A program made the translations under genes and the position numbers. This document shows, piece by piece, positions 1 through 8,495 of a stretch of 64,000 nucleotides of DNA. The stretch is from NCBI GenBank assembly GCA_000985875.1, contig CCRI01000004.1, positions 62,001-126,000 on the forward strand. The letters are read 5' to 3'. Source of the DNA: Neorhizobium galegae bv. officinalis. GTDB lineage: Bacteria; Pseudomonadota; Alphaproteobacteria; Rhizobiales; Rhizobiaceae. The notes under the pieces are model-generated. The model did not search any database. It had not been told where the DNA came from and worked only from the letters and a program-made list of their open reading frames with translations. How positions within the stretch are numbered: the stretch's first letter is position 1; every line of letters begins with the position of its first letter.

Positions 1-224
1 GGGAAACGGAGGGGATTATCTACTTTTGCGTCCAATCACTTGGCTCTGTAAATTTTTTATTAAAAAACAAATGGATGGATGGTTTCCATCTGGTAATTAA
101 CCCTAGAACGATGAATATCGGAAGCAGGCTTGGGCCGCTGAATTAGAAATGATAATACTTCCCAACGAAATCGCCGCAGTATATGAATGCCGACATGGGA
201 TTTTAATCGGCGAGGGGCATCCGA
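1..224. other. AT-rich upstream region of the secretion operon
   Basis: No gene was recognised here. The stretch is visibly more AT-rich than the rest of the window, with poly-A and poly-T runs around 50-70. It ends in a GAGGGG ribosome-binding site at about 212-216, directly ahead of the TTG start at 225. It probably carries the promoter of the type I secretion operon, but no individual promoter element can be assigned with confidence. Confidence 0.5.
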
Positions 225-1664
225 TTGTTTAAGAGCACAAGAATTTTAGCGACGCTGCTGGCGACCGTAGCCTTGGGGGTTGTGTTTAACGCACCTGCGA
301 ACGCGATGACGCTCGATGAAGCGGTAGCAAAGACTCTCAAGACCAACCCGCAGATCATGCAGGCGGTAGAAAACCGCGAAGCGGTCGAGTTCGAGTTGCG
401 GCAGGCACGGGGTCTTTACCTTCCTTCCATAGATTTGCAGGCAGGTGTAAGTCGCCGTAGACTATCGAACAGCAGTACTGGCACGCTGTCTCGCGACTAC
501 GAAAACTTCAAGGGCTCCGATGCGAGCCTGACGATTACTCAAACGTTGTTTGATGGCGGCAGCCGCCGCTCTCAGGTGGAGCAGCAGGCATCGCGCGTTG
601 ACGGCGCCTCGTTCCGCGTTGTTGAGCGGTCCGAGTCGCTGGCTCTTCAGGTTACCCAAGATTATCTTGAGTATATCCTGCAGTCCAAGATCGTCGGTAT
701 TGCCCAGCAGAACGTCGCTGCCCACAACCAGATCCTCGGCGATATCGGCGCCAGCATCCAGGGCGGTGCCTTGACCGACGCTGACCGTCTGCAGGGGCGT
801 GAGCGCCTCGAGGCGGCACGTGCCCGGTTGCGCGAAGCCCAGGAAGAGCTGGAGCTCACGAAGATCCGCTTCCTGAAGACGGTGGGCGAGCCGATCGGTC
901 CGGTCAAGGTGCCGGTATCGCTCGCGAAGTTCATCCCGAAGACGCTCAACGACGCGATCTTCATTGCCAAGAAGAACAGCCCGCAGATTCACGCGGCCGA
1001 TGCCGACGTCGATGCGGCCGATGCCGGTGTTCGCGGTTCGCGCGCCAACTATCTTCCGAAGGTCGATCTTCAGGGCAGCGCGCGCGTCGGCAACGACATC
1101 GATGGTAACCAGGGCAATACCAACGACGTCCAGGTCGGTGTGACCGCCCGCTGGAACCTCTATCGCGGTGGTATCGACCAGGCGCGCGAGCAGGAGCAGA
1201 TCCGTCGCGCCAGCGAGCAGCGTTACGGTCTGGCGCAGGCCCATCGCGAGGTTGAGGAATCCATCCGCTCCGCATGGAACGAGCGCAGCGGCCGCGGCGA
1301 GCTGTCGACGATCCTGGCGCGCCAGTCCTCGACGAACGGCAGCCTCGTTTCCTCGTATCGCGAGCAGTTCAAGGTCAATCAGCGTTCGCTTCTCGACGTG
1401 CTGGATGCCCAGAACACCCGTTTCAACACCAGCATTCTTGCGGAAACCGCACGATTTGCTTCGCTTTTCGCCGAATACAAGATCCTGGCCGCATCGGGCA
1501 GCCTGCTTCAGTCGATGAAGCTCAAGCCCGTCGGTCAGGCTGAGGCGTATGCCCGGAATGAGTTTGCTGTCCCGGGTGGCGTCACGAATCCTGGCTATGT
1601 CGAAGTTGACTCCCGTCAAAAGGCTGGCATGCCCATGGATCTCCTGGCGCCGATCCGACAGTAA
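225..1664 (+). CDS. TolC-family outer membrane protein of a type I secretion system
   Basis: This 479-residue protein is the outer membrane channel of a type I secretion system, spanning from periplasm to cell surface. A signal peptide covers about residues 1-27 (cleavage after Ala-Asn-Ala). The mature part opens with the typical TolC phrase MTLDEAVAKTLKTNPQI and shows the two-fold outer-membrane-efflux repeat (about 30-240 and 245-440), each half rich in helical coiled-coil sequence. The start is TTG at 225, chosen because GAGGGG lies 8 bases upstream and it gives a complete signal peptide. An ABC exporter gene begins 18 bases after the stop and an adaptor gene follows, so the three form a complete exporter operon. 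This looks like the LapE/AggA type rather than a drug-efflux TolC, because it travels with a LapB-like exporter and a LapG-like protease. The secreted substrate is unknown. Confidence 0.9.
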   Translation: MFKSTRILATLLATVALGVVFNAPANAMTLDEAVAKTLKTNPQIMQAVENREAVEFELRQARGLYLPSIDLQAGVSRRRLSNSSTGTLSRDYENFKGSDASLTITQTLFDGGSRRSQVEQQASRVDGASFRVVERSESLALQVTQDYLEYILQSKIVGIAQQNVAAHNQILGDIGASIQGGALTDADRLQGRERLEAARARLREAQEELELTKIRFLKTVGEPIGPVKVPVSLAKFIPKTLNDAIFIAKKNSPQIHAADADVDAADAGVRGSRANYLPKVDLQGSARVGNDIDGNQGNTNDVQVGVTARWNLYRGGIDQAREQEQIRRASEQRYGLAQAHREVEESIRSAWNERSGRGELSTILARQSSTNGSLVSSYREQFKVNQRSLLDVLDAQNTRFNTSILAETARFASLFAEYKILAASGSLLQSMKLKPVGQAEAYARNEFAVPGGVTNPGYVEVDSRQKAGMPMDLLAPIRQ

Positions 1665-1682
1665 CGGATTGGCAAGGACCAA

Positions 1683-3839
1683 ATGCTCAACGTAAAGCTC
1701 GACCACGCAGACACGACGCCGTTTCGGACATTTAAAACTGCATTCAGGTCTGTTGCGAGCTTTTACGGGCGCCCGACGTCAGACATCGTCCTGTTTTCCG
1801 GCTTGCCGGACGAGATTTCCGAATCTCTTGAACTGGACGATGTCGAACATCTGGCGCAGCGCATCGGACTGGAAGTCATCCGCCACGGCGAACGCGAGTG
1901 TCGCGAGGGCAATTTCGATTGTCCCGCCATCATCGTCTTCGAGAACGGCGGCGTCCTGCCGCTGCTGGAGGCCGATGACGATGGAAACTACGTCACGGAT
2001 CTGGTTCCGGCCTCGGGAAATCCCGTCAAGCTGACGCGTCAGGAGCTGGTGGCGTTAAAGCCTAGCTTCGGTTTCGCCTTCACGCTCTATTATCAGAACG
2101 CCTCCGACAATGCCTCGGTCGGCGCGGCTGGAGAAATCGAGCGACGGCACTGGTTGTTGCGGGCGCTGGTTCCCTATTGGCGCACCTATATGCGCGTCAT
2201 CATGGCTGCGCTGTTCATCAACCTGATTGCGCTCGGCTCGCCGCTGTTTACGATGAACGTCTACGACCGCGTGCTTCCCAACAAGGCGTTTCCGACGCTC
2301 TGGGTGCTCGCCATCGGCATCACGCTTGCCTACGCGTTCGACTTCCTGTTGAAGACCGCCCGCGCCGCGCTCATCGATCATGCCGGACGAAACGCGGATC
2401 TGCGTCTTTCCCAGATGATCTTCGACAAGGTGCTGAATTCGACGCTCGCGTCGCGTCCGCTGTCGACGGGCGAATATGCCAACCGCGTCACGCAGTACGA
2501 ATTCGTCCGTGAGTTCTTCACGTCCAACACGGTCGGCCTGCTGATCGACACGGCGTTCGTATTCATCTTCCTGATCGTGATCTACATGCTTTCAGGTTGG
2601 CTTGTGGTGATCCCGGCCGTGGCGCTGGTGCTGTCCGTGCTGATCGGGCTGCATGCTCAGGCCAAGATCGGCCACCGCATGGCGGCCGCCACCAACGAGG
2701 CGTCGCGGCGTCAATCGCTGCTGATCGAGACGATCTCGACGATCGAGACCGTCAAGAGCCTTCGCGCCGAAGCGGGCATGCTGCGTCGCTGGCAGGAACT
2801 GATGAAGCTCTCGAGCCGCACCAGCGAAGAAATCAAGCATGTCTCTTCGAACGCCGTAAACCTCACCAATCTTGTCCAGCAGATGGTCAGCGTTCTGATC
2901 GTGATTGCCGGCACCTACGAGTTTTCCGAGGGTCATCTGGCAATGGGCGCGATCATCGCGACCGTCATGCTGGCAGGCCGTGCGGGGGCGCCGCTCGGCC
3001 AGATCGCGATGGCGCTTGCCCGTTTCAGGCAGGCGATGACGTCGCTCAAGATCCTCGACAAGATCATGGAACAGCCGGAGGACCGCCCGTCCACCGTGGG
3101 TTTCGTGAACCGGGAGATCAAGCGGGGCGGCTTCAGCTTCCAGAACGTCTCCTTTCAGTATCCGGGATCTGACTACAAGGTCATCAATCAGCTTTCGCTG
3201 ACCGTCGCTCCTGGCGAGCGGGTCGGGATCATCGGCCGCATCGGCTCGGGAAAGACGACGCTCGGCCGCCTTCTCGATGGTCTTTTCCTGCCGTCCGATG
3301 GTCGCCTGTTGATCGACGGCGTCGATATCCGCCAGTATCACATGTCGGAAGTCCGCTCGGCGGTCGCGGTGGCCGGACAATCGTCCGATCTGTTCTCGGG
3401 GACGGTGAAGGAAAACCTGCTGATCGGCCGCGCCGATGCGACGGACGAGGAATTGCTGCATGTGTCGCGCATGACCGGCGTCGACGAGTTCGTTTCCAAC
3501 CATCCGCGTGGTTTCGACATGCCGGTCGGCGAACGCGGCAGCAACCTCTCCAGCGGCCAGAAACAGGCTCTGGCGATTGCCCGCCTGCTTCTGACCAAGC
3601 CCAAGATCGTTTTCCTCGACGAGCCGTCGGGCGCCATGGACCTTGCAAGCGAGCGCCATCTCCTCGCGAAGCTCTCGACCGCATTCAGCCGCGACACGAC
3701 GCTGCTGATCGCCACGCACCGCTTCAGCATGCTGGAACTGTGCGACCGCCTGGTGGTGATCGACAAGGGCCGCATCGTTGCCGACGGGCCGAAGGCGGCC
3801 GTGCTCGAGGCGATGCAGCGCAAGGGCGCAAAGCCATGA
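1683..3839 (+). CDS. Type I secretion ABC permease/ATPase (LapB-like) with C39-like N-terminal domain
   Basis: This 718-residue fused permease-ATPase is the energised inner membrane component of the exporter. Residues 1-140 form a soluble domain of C39-peptidase size, but without the N-terminal catalytic cysteine motif, so it is probably a non-cleaving substrate-docking domain (inference). Membrane segments lie between about 168 and 435. The nucleotide-binding domain follows: Walker A GRIGSGKTT at about 518, signature LSSGQ at 623, Walker B IVFLDE at 642 and the switch histidine in IATHR at 679. The reading frame is intact. The HlyD-like gene overlaps the stop by 4 bases (ATGA), suggesting translational coupling. 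The LssB/LapB-type exporters of giant RTX adhesins have this architecture. Confidence 0.9.
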   Translation: MLNVKLDHADTTPFRTFKTAFRSVASFYGRPTSDIVLFSGLPDEISESLELDDVEHLAQRIGLEVIRHGERECREGNFDCPAIIVFENGGVLPLLEADDDGNYVTDLVPASGNPVKLTRQELVALKPSFGFAFTLYYQNASDNASVGAAGEIERRHWLLRALVPYWRTYMRVIMAALFINLIALGSPLFTMNVYDRVLPNKAFPTLWVLAIGITLAYAFDFLLKTARAALIDHAGRNADLRLSQMIFDKVLNSTLASRPLSTGEYANRVTQYEFVREFFTSNTVGLLIDTAFVFIFLIVIYMLSGWLVVIPAVALVLSVLIGLHAQAKIGHRMAAATNEASRRQSLLIETISTIETVKSLRAEAGMLRRWQELMKLSSRTSEEIKHVSSNAVNLTNLVQQMVSVLIVIAGTYEFSEGHLAMGAIIATVMLAGRAGAPLGQIAMALARFRQAMTSLKILDKIMEQPEDRPSTVGFVNREIKRGGFSFQNVSFQYPGSDYKVINQLSLTVAPGERVGIIGRIGSGKTTLGRLLDGLFLPSDGRLLIDGVDIRQYHMSEVRSAVAVAGQSSDLFSGTVKENLLIGRADATDEELLHVSRMTGVDEFVSNHPRGFDMPVGERGSNLSSGQKQALAIARLLLTKPKIVFLDEPSGAMDLASERHLLAKLSTAFSRDTTLLIATHRFSMLELCDRLVVIDKGRIVADGPKAAVLEAMQRKGAKP

Positions 3840-5128
3840 GCAGAGGCGTTCAAGACAATCCCCCGTTCTTTGCCCGTATGCTGGTCGGTCTGGTGGCAGC
3901 CTGCATGGCGACGTTCCTCGCCTGGGCAGCGCTTGCGGAGATCGACGAGATCGCCCGCGGCGAAGGCAAGGTCATTCCCGTTTCCAAGACGCAGATCATC
4001 CAGTCGTCGGAAGCCGGCGTTGTCCAGGACATAGCTGTCCAGGTCGGCCAGGTTGTCCGCAAGGGCGATTTGATCGTTCAGCTGAACAATACGACAACCG
4101 AGTCCACGCTCGGCGAATCCGTTGCCAAGGCGAGGGCGCTCGGCGCCAAGATCGCGCGCCTGCAGATGGAAGAAAAAGGCGAATACGACCAGCCGTTCGT
4201 ATGTCCGGCCGATGTCCTGGCGGTTGCCAAGAACGTCTGCGACAACGAAGATCGGCTGTTCCAGGCCAACAGGGCCAGTTACAAGAACAAATTCGATGTG
4301 CTTCAGGAGCGCATGAAGCAGCGGCAGAACGAACTCAGCGAAGCCAATGCCAATATCGATCGTCTTGAGCAGAATATTGCATCCTCGACGCGGCAGCGCG
4401 ATCTTTACGGCCCTCTGGCCAAAAAGGGACTGGTGTCGCAGACACAGCTTCTGACGATCGAAAGCCAGCTTACGGACCAGCAAGGCCAGCTCAAGGTCTA
4501 CCAGGAAAGCCTGATACGCCTTCGTGGTGCCGTCGAAGAAGCAAAGCTCCAGGTTGGGGAAATTTCTTTGGCTATTCGCCAGCAATCCCTGACCGACAAG
4601 GCGCAGGCCCTGGCGGAACTCTCCGTCATCGACGAAACGATCCGCGGCGCTTCGGACCGCGTCAAACGCACCGATATTCGCTCGCCGGTGGATGGGATCG
4701 TCAATACCCTGGAAGTCAATACGATCGGCGCCTATGTGGATCCGGGCCGTGTGGTTGCCGGCATCGTTCCGACGGCCGACACGCTGCTGATCGAAGCACG
4801 CATATCACCGCGCGACGTCGCGTTCGTCCGCCGCGGGCAGCCCGCCATCGTCAAGATCACGGCCTATGATTTCGCGATCTTCGGCGGGCTCGACGGCGAA
4901 GTGACCAATGTTTCGGCCGACAGTATCGTCGAGAAGGAAAAGGGCGAGACCTACTACCTCGTCCAGGTCAAGACCAACAAGTCCGAGCTGGAACGCAACG
5001 GCAAGCTCTATCCGATCATTCCTGGCATGATTGCGTCCGCGGAAATCATGACGGGCCGCAAGACAGTCCTCAGCTATCTCATGAAGCCTATCAATCGGGC
5101 GCGTTCCGATGCGCTTACCGAACGGTAG
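3836..5128 (+). CDS. HlyD-family periplasmic adaptor of the type I secretion system
   Basis: This 430-residue membrane-fusion protein joins the ABC exporter to the TolC-like channel. One membrane anchor lies near the N terminus (about residues 13-32, MLVGLVAACMATFLAWAAL). A split biotinyl-lipoyl-like segment follows (GEGKVIPVSKTQIIQSSEAG on one side, RSPVDGIVNTLEVNT on the other). Between them is a long heptad-rich coiled coil of about 150 residues, and a beta-barrel domain is C-terminal. The start at 3836 was preferred over in-frame codons upstream because it overlaps the exporter stop and gives the usual short cytoplasmic N terminus. Gene order TolC-ABC-HlyD is unusual only in that the outer membrane gene comes first, as in LapEBC-type loci. 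Confidence 0.92.
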   Translation: MSRGVQDNPPFFARMLVGLVAACMATFLAWAALAEIDEIARGEGKVIPVSKTQIIQSSEAGVVQDIAVQVGQVVRKGDLIVQLNNTTTESTLGESVAKARALGAKIARLQMEEKGEYDQPFVCPADVLAVAKNVCDNEDRLFQANRASYKNKFDVLQERMKQRQNELSEANANIDRLEQNIASSTRQRDLYGPLAKKGLVSQTQLLTIESQLTDQQGQLKVYQESLIRLRGAVEEAKLQVGEISLAIRQQSLTDKAQALAELSVIDETIRGASDRVKRTDIRSPVDGIVNTLEVNTIGAYVDPGRVVAGIVPTADTLLIEARISPRDVAFVRRGQPAIVKITAYDFAIFGGLDGEVTNVSADSIVEKEKGETYYLVQVKTNKSELERNGKLYPIIPGMIASAEIMTGRKTVLSYLMKPINRARSDALTER

Positions 5129-5136
5129 AGCCTCCA

Positions 5137-5787
5137 ATGAAATCAGGTGCGCTTTCAATGTCCGGCATCGAACCTGCGGGAGATCCGCTGCCGATCATCG
5201 ACAAGGAAGAAGTCGAGCCGCGTTTTCGCGCGGTCGTGGCGCGCAATGGCGAGCGCCGTGGTATCCGGCTCGAGAAAATCTATTGGGAAGGCCTCAGCCG
5301 CATGTCCGCGGCAGGCAAGATAACCACCGGCGATCTGGTTCAGTACACTGCGGCCCAGATGCCGGAGGGAGGCAATCTCACCTCGCTGCTGCGCGTTCTC
5401 AGCCTCAAATGGGCGCTTGGGCGGCTGGCGACGGTTGAGGAGGTCTCGTCGCTCGAAAATCTCGGTGCGCTGGTTCAGGCATCGCCGTCCCCGACGGTCG
5501 TGCTGACCCGTGAAAAGCGGCTGCAGTTCTTCAACGAACCGTTTCTGGTCATGCTTCGGCAGCGGTTGGTGGGGGAGGATACGTCGCAGCTGATGAAGAC
5601 CCTGAAGTTCTCGATCGACACGCAGATCGAGGACGCAATGGATACGCTGCAGATGAACCGCGGCAAGACCTTGAATACCGGTTTTACGATTTCCTGTGCC
5701 AGGCAGGTCATCAAGGGGCAGATCAATCTGGCCCTTGCCCCGGCACACGAGAAGCCGATGCTGATCGGCTATATTTCCCGTTATTGA
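5137..5787 (+). CDS. Predicted ribbon-helix-helix plus PAS-like protein in the secretion operon
   Basis: This 216-residue soluble protein lies 8 bases after the HlyD-like gene and is probably co-transcribed with it. Residues about 30-100 read like the RHH_4 ribbon-helix-helix family: a basic strand followed by RRGIRLEKIYWEGLSRMS, then a helix ending PEGGNLTSLLRVLSLKWAL. Residues about 108-216 look like a PAS fold (ASPSPTVVLTREKRLQFFNEPF is the typical PAS entry), with no attached kinase, GGDEF or EAL domain. There is no signal peptide or membrane segment, so it should be cytoplasmic. A sensing DNA-binding regulator of the adhesin/secretion genes is a reasonable inference. ATG at 5158 is an alternative start. 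The RHH assignment is from motif memory and needs a profile search. Confidence 0.6.
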   Translation: MKSGALSMSGIEPAGDPLPIIDKEEVEPRFRAVVARNGERRGIRLEKIYWEGLSRMSAAGKITTGDLVQYTAAQMPEGGNLTSLLRVLSLKWALGRLATVEEVSSLENLGALVQASPSPTVVLTREKRLQFFNEPFLVMLRQRLVGEDTSQLMKTLKFSIDTQIEDAMDTLQMNRGKTLNTGFTISCARQVIKGQINLALAPAHEKPMLIGYISRY

Positions 5788-5793
5788 CGTCCA

Positions 5794-5820
5794 GGGCCGG
5801 AGCGCATCGCATCCCGGCCC
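5794..5820. terminator. GC-rich hairpin between convergent genes
   Basis: A perfect 7-bp inverted repeat (GGGCCGG at 5794-5800, CCGGCCC at 5814-5820) lies in the 40-bp gap between the secretion operon and the convergent protease gene. No U-run follows on either strand, so termination is only presumed from its position. Confidence 0.45.
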
Positions 5821-5827
5821 GGAGAGC

Positions 5828-6805
5828 TCAGAAGTTTACACCTTCGCCCGGCGCAATCTTTTCCAGCGGCGTTGCCATCGCGACGTTCTGGTCCTTGCGG
5901 CGAGAGCCGTGCAGGTAACCCTTGCCGCCCTTGATCGAATAGAGCGGCATGTAGTCGGGAAGCTGCGTGTCCAGGAGAACCTGGTTGCGCATGTTGTCGA
6001 GGATGAAGAACTTGCCGCCGGCTTCGACCGAAAGGACGGCGTGGTAGAAGTGACGCTTCTGGTCGAACAGGACGACGATCGACATCTGGTCGGCGTCGAT
6101 GCCTTCCGCGCGAAGTGCCGCCATCTTGAGGATCGCGAAATCTTCGCAATCGCCCTGCTGTTGGCTCAGCGTTTCGCGGGGCGTGCTCCAACGGTCGGTA
6201 ACCTTGTAGGCGTCCTGGTCGGTGCGGTAGCGAATGGATTGGTTCACCGCGGCATTGACGGCGTTGAGCTTGTCGCGGATCGACGATTGCGATGTGTTCA
6301 GACCAACGAGCTGGATGGCGGCGAAGGCCGGGCTGCAACCCTTGCCGTTGCATTTCACCGCGGTGCCGCTGTCCATTTCTTCGAGAGCGGGCGCGAGCTT
6401 CCTCAAGGCGGCAAGGCGCTTGAAGGGAATGGCGACCGTATCGAACACGGCGCCGTTGGGCGCTCTCGGCTCTGCGCGCTTGGATGGAGAGAGGTCGGCC
6501 GGCTTGAGCGCGGCCTCGATCACATTCGCAGGTCTTGCCGCGGGCAGGGCGATCGTCGAACCGAGCTGGCTGAGTGTTTGAAATGCTGCAGCAACCTGTA
6601 CGTTCCGGAACGCAAGCGAAGCCATGATGGAGAGTGGCGTCGGAAGATATTCCAGGACGTGAGTTCCGATAACCGACGCGCCGGTTCCAGTATTTGTTAG
6701 AAACTGTTGGTTCGCGCTTGGAGCGGAGATTGCAGCGGAAGCAATTAATGGAAATGCGAGAGCTGTAGCGATTGCGACTTTCAGTATATTCTTCTTATTC
6801 GCCAT
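5828..6805 (-). CDS. LapG-like periplasmic transglutaminase-like cysteine peptidase
   Basis: This 325-residue protein has a signal peptide (about 1-28, ending SAAISA) and a bacterial transglutaminase-like cysteine proteinase domain in its C-terminal half. The catalytic triad is visible as Cys220 (QQQGDCEDFAILK), His255 (HFYHAVLSV) and Asp270 (FFILDNMRN). In Pseudomonas, LapG of this family clips the N terminus of the adhesin LapA to release it from the cell surface, under control of the c-di-GMP receptor LapD. Here the gene is convergent with a LapEBC-like exporter, which supports that role, but neither a LapA-like substrate nor LapD is in the window. The N-terminal region before the domain is about 110 residues longer than in LapG. 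The start at 6805 has a good AAGGGAGA site. Confidence 0.85.
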   Translation of the reverse strand: MANKKNILKVAIATALAFPLIASAAISAPSANQQFLTNTGTGASVIGTHVLEYLPTPLSIMASLAFRNVQVAAAFQTLSQLGSTIALPAARPANVIEAALKPADLSPSKRAEPRAPNGAVFDTVAIPFKRLAALRKLAPALEEMDSGTAVKCNGKGCSPAFAAIQLVGLNTSQSSIRDKLNAVNAAVNQSIRYRTDQDAYKVTDRWSTPRETLSQQQGDCEDFAILKMAALRAEGIDADQMSIVVLFDQKRHFYHAVLSVEAGGKFFILDNMRNQVLLDTQLPDYMPLYSIKGGKGYLHGSRRKDQNVAMATPLEKIAPGEGVNF

Positions 6806-7067
6806 TTTCTATCTCCCTTGATGGAGAGATACTAGCAATCGCTACTGAATTTCTGGTTTTTGAAGATGGATAAGCTATAAGTAATTTATTTGAGATAAAA
6901 CGTATAAAATTTTATATTTCTATGTGGGCGCTTGTTAATGATTTTTGTCTGGGATAGCATGGTGTTGCCACAACCAAGAAGGCCGCAGAGTGGTCCAGGA
7001 AATGCCCCAGGGACGTTCGTTTTTTTATCCTTCAGATCTCGCCGACGTTACTCAGAAGGCCTTCCGA
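6806..7067. other. AT-rich divergent intergenic region
   Basis: This 262-bp gap separates the divergent protease and lipoprotein genes. It contains a markedly AT-rich stretch around 6840-6920 that probably holds both promoters. No convincing -35/-10 pair or operator could be fixed, and no gene is seen. Confidence 0.4.
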
Positions 7068-8222
7068 ATGACGACGCGCCTGCGTCGGATACGCATATCG
7101 CTGTTGGGTTTGTGGGCTGCCGCAGTCCTGTCCGGATGCGAGTCCTCGTCCGTTGCCGACAAGGTTCTCGACGACAAGGCCCTGAAGCCGCCGCCATCCG
7201 TGGTTGAGGAAACATTCGGGCGCGGCTCCACGGAAGTTACCGTGCTTCTAACCAAGGCGCCGAACGGCATCTATGAGGGAGCTGCGCGCGACATACGTGA
7301 CGGTGCGGCACTTGCCATCGGCGAACTTGACGATGCCGGCGTCATGAAGATCAAGGTGATCGACGTGGCGGAGGGGCCGGCTGCTGTGGCCCCGGCGCTC
7401 GCCGCTGCCAGGGCACGCAATTCCGGTCTGCTGATCAGCTACGCGCCGCAGGCGACGACGGCGGCGATTGCCGCCATTCCGGCCGATCAGCGGCCGCCGC
7501 TGATCAATCTCTCAAGCCCCGTGGCCGGCGCGAACGTCTTCAATTTCGGGTTCGACGAGGTGGCGAGTGTTGCACGTGGCGTACGCCCGGTGATCGCCTC
7601 CGGCCATAAGAGAGTTGTCGTCCTCACGCCCAACAGCATAGCCGGCGTCGATGAGGAGCGCCTGAGATCCGCGGTCGGCCAGGCCGGCGGTGCGCTGATC
7701 GGCGTGGTCCGTTATGATCCAGCCGCGCCGGTTGGCGATCTGCTTACCCGCAACAAGGCTCTGCTCGATGATGCCGGTGCCCTGGTATTGATGGGAGATT
7801 CTGCGGCGGTCGGGACCATCCTCAAGGGTGTCAGGGCCTCTTTCGCCAAGCTGGCCGTGGTCGGAACCAGCCACTGGCCAATAGAGCTTTATGCCGATCC
7901 GGCTGCCTCCAACGTCATCATCGCAGCGGCCGATCCGGACGCCTCCCTGTTGATCGGCGAGCGATATCGCCGCTTCAACAAGCGTTCGCTCTCGGTCTAT
8001 GCCGCGGAGGGTTACGACAGTATCGCGGTCGCCGCCGGCATCGTCAGAGGCAAGGGCGCAACGGCGCTGACGCCGGAGGCGCTGACGACGAAGACGGGGT
8101 TTCGAGGCGTTACGGGCTTGTTCCGTTTCACGCCGGGCGGAATGACGGAGCGCAAGATCGGGCTTTACAAGATCGACGGTGGCCGGCTGGTGGCCATCGA
8201 GCCGAAAGCGGTCAGCTTCTAA
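7068..8222 (+). CDS. LpoA-like lipoprotein with periplasmic-binding-protein fold
   Basis: This 384-residue protein begins with a lipoprotein signal (basic MTTRLRRIR, hydrophobic core, lipobox LSGC at about residues 21-24), so it should be anchored in a membrane facing the periplasm. The rest resembles the PBP1 type I / Leu-Ile-Val binding fold used by penicillin-binding-protein activators (LpoA family): VTVLLTKAPNGIYEGAARDIRDGAALAIGEL at its start and DGGRLVAIEP at its end. Start 7068 was chosen because it alone gives a proper lipoprotein signal, although the frame is open upstream to 6945. Its role could be peptidoglycan synthase activation or solute binding, and the sequence cannot decide. 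No transporter genes are adjacent. Confidence 0.75.
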   Translation: MTTRLRRIRISLLGLWAAAVLSGCESSSVADKVLDDKALKPPPSVVEETFGRGSTEVTVLLTKAPNGIYEGAARDIRDGAALAIGELDDAGVMKIKVIDVAEGPAAVAPALAAARARNSGLLISYAPQATTAAIAAIPADQRPPLINLSSPVAGANVFNFGFDEVASVARGVRPVIASGHKRVVVLTPNSIAGVDEERLRSAVGQAGGALIGVVRYDPAAPVGDLLTRNKALLDDAGALVLMGDSAAVGTILKGVRASFAKLAVVGTSHWPIELYADPAASNVIIAAADPDASLLIGERYRRFNKRSLSVYAAEGYDSIAVAAGIVRGKGATALTPEALTTKTGFRGVTGLFRFTPGGMTERKIGLYKIDGGRLVAIEPKAVSF

Positions 8223-8291
8223 GAAATTACCTGCGTCGCCGACGGTGGAGATCGTGCTGTAGCCGACAGCTAAGGCGCGGCGCATCGATGG

Positions 8292-8331
8292 GCGCACGGG
8301 TGTTGACCTGTTTTGACGCACGGGTATCGAC
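8292..8331. repeat. Short direct repeat ahead of the aldo/keto reductase gene
   Basis: GCGCACGGGTGTTGAC at 8292-8307 is repeated as ACGCACGGGTATCGAC at 8316-8331, with a 24-bp period and 13 of 16 bases identical. It lies about 165-205 bases before the start codon at 8496. It might be a regulator site, but nothing else supports that. Confidence 0.3.
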
Positions 8332-8495
8332 GCCGGATTTCGCCCATCCGGGAGCAAATCCTCAATCTGCCGGTCGGGACGAAAAAGGAGTTCGGCTTCT
8401 CCTGTCTTTTGGTGGGTGGCGCCCTTTCAGGCGTGCGCTATTTCCCGGACACTGCGAGCCGAATATTATCCAACGGAAAGACCGGGAGATTTTAC

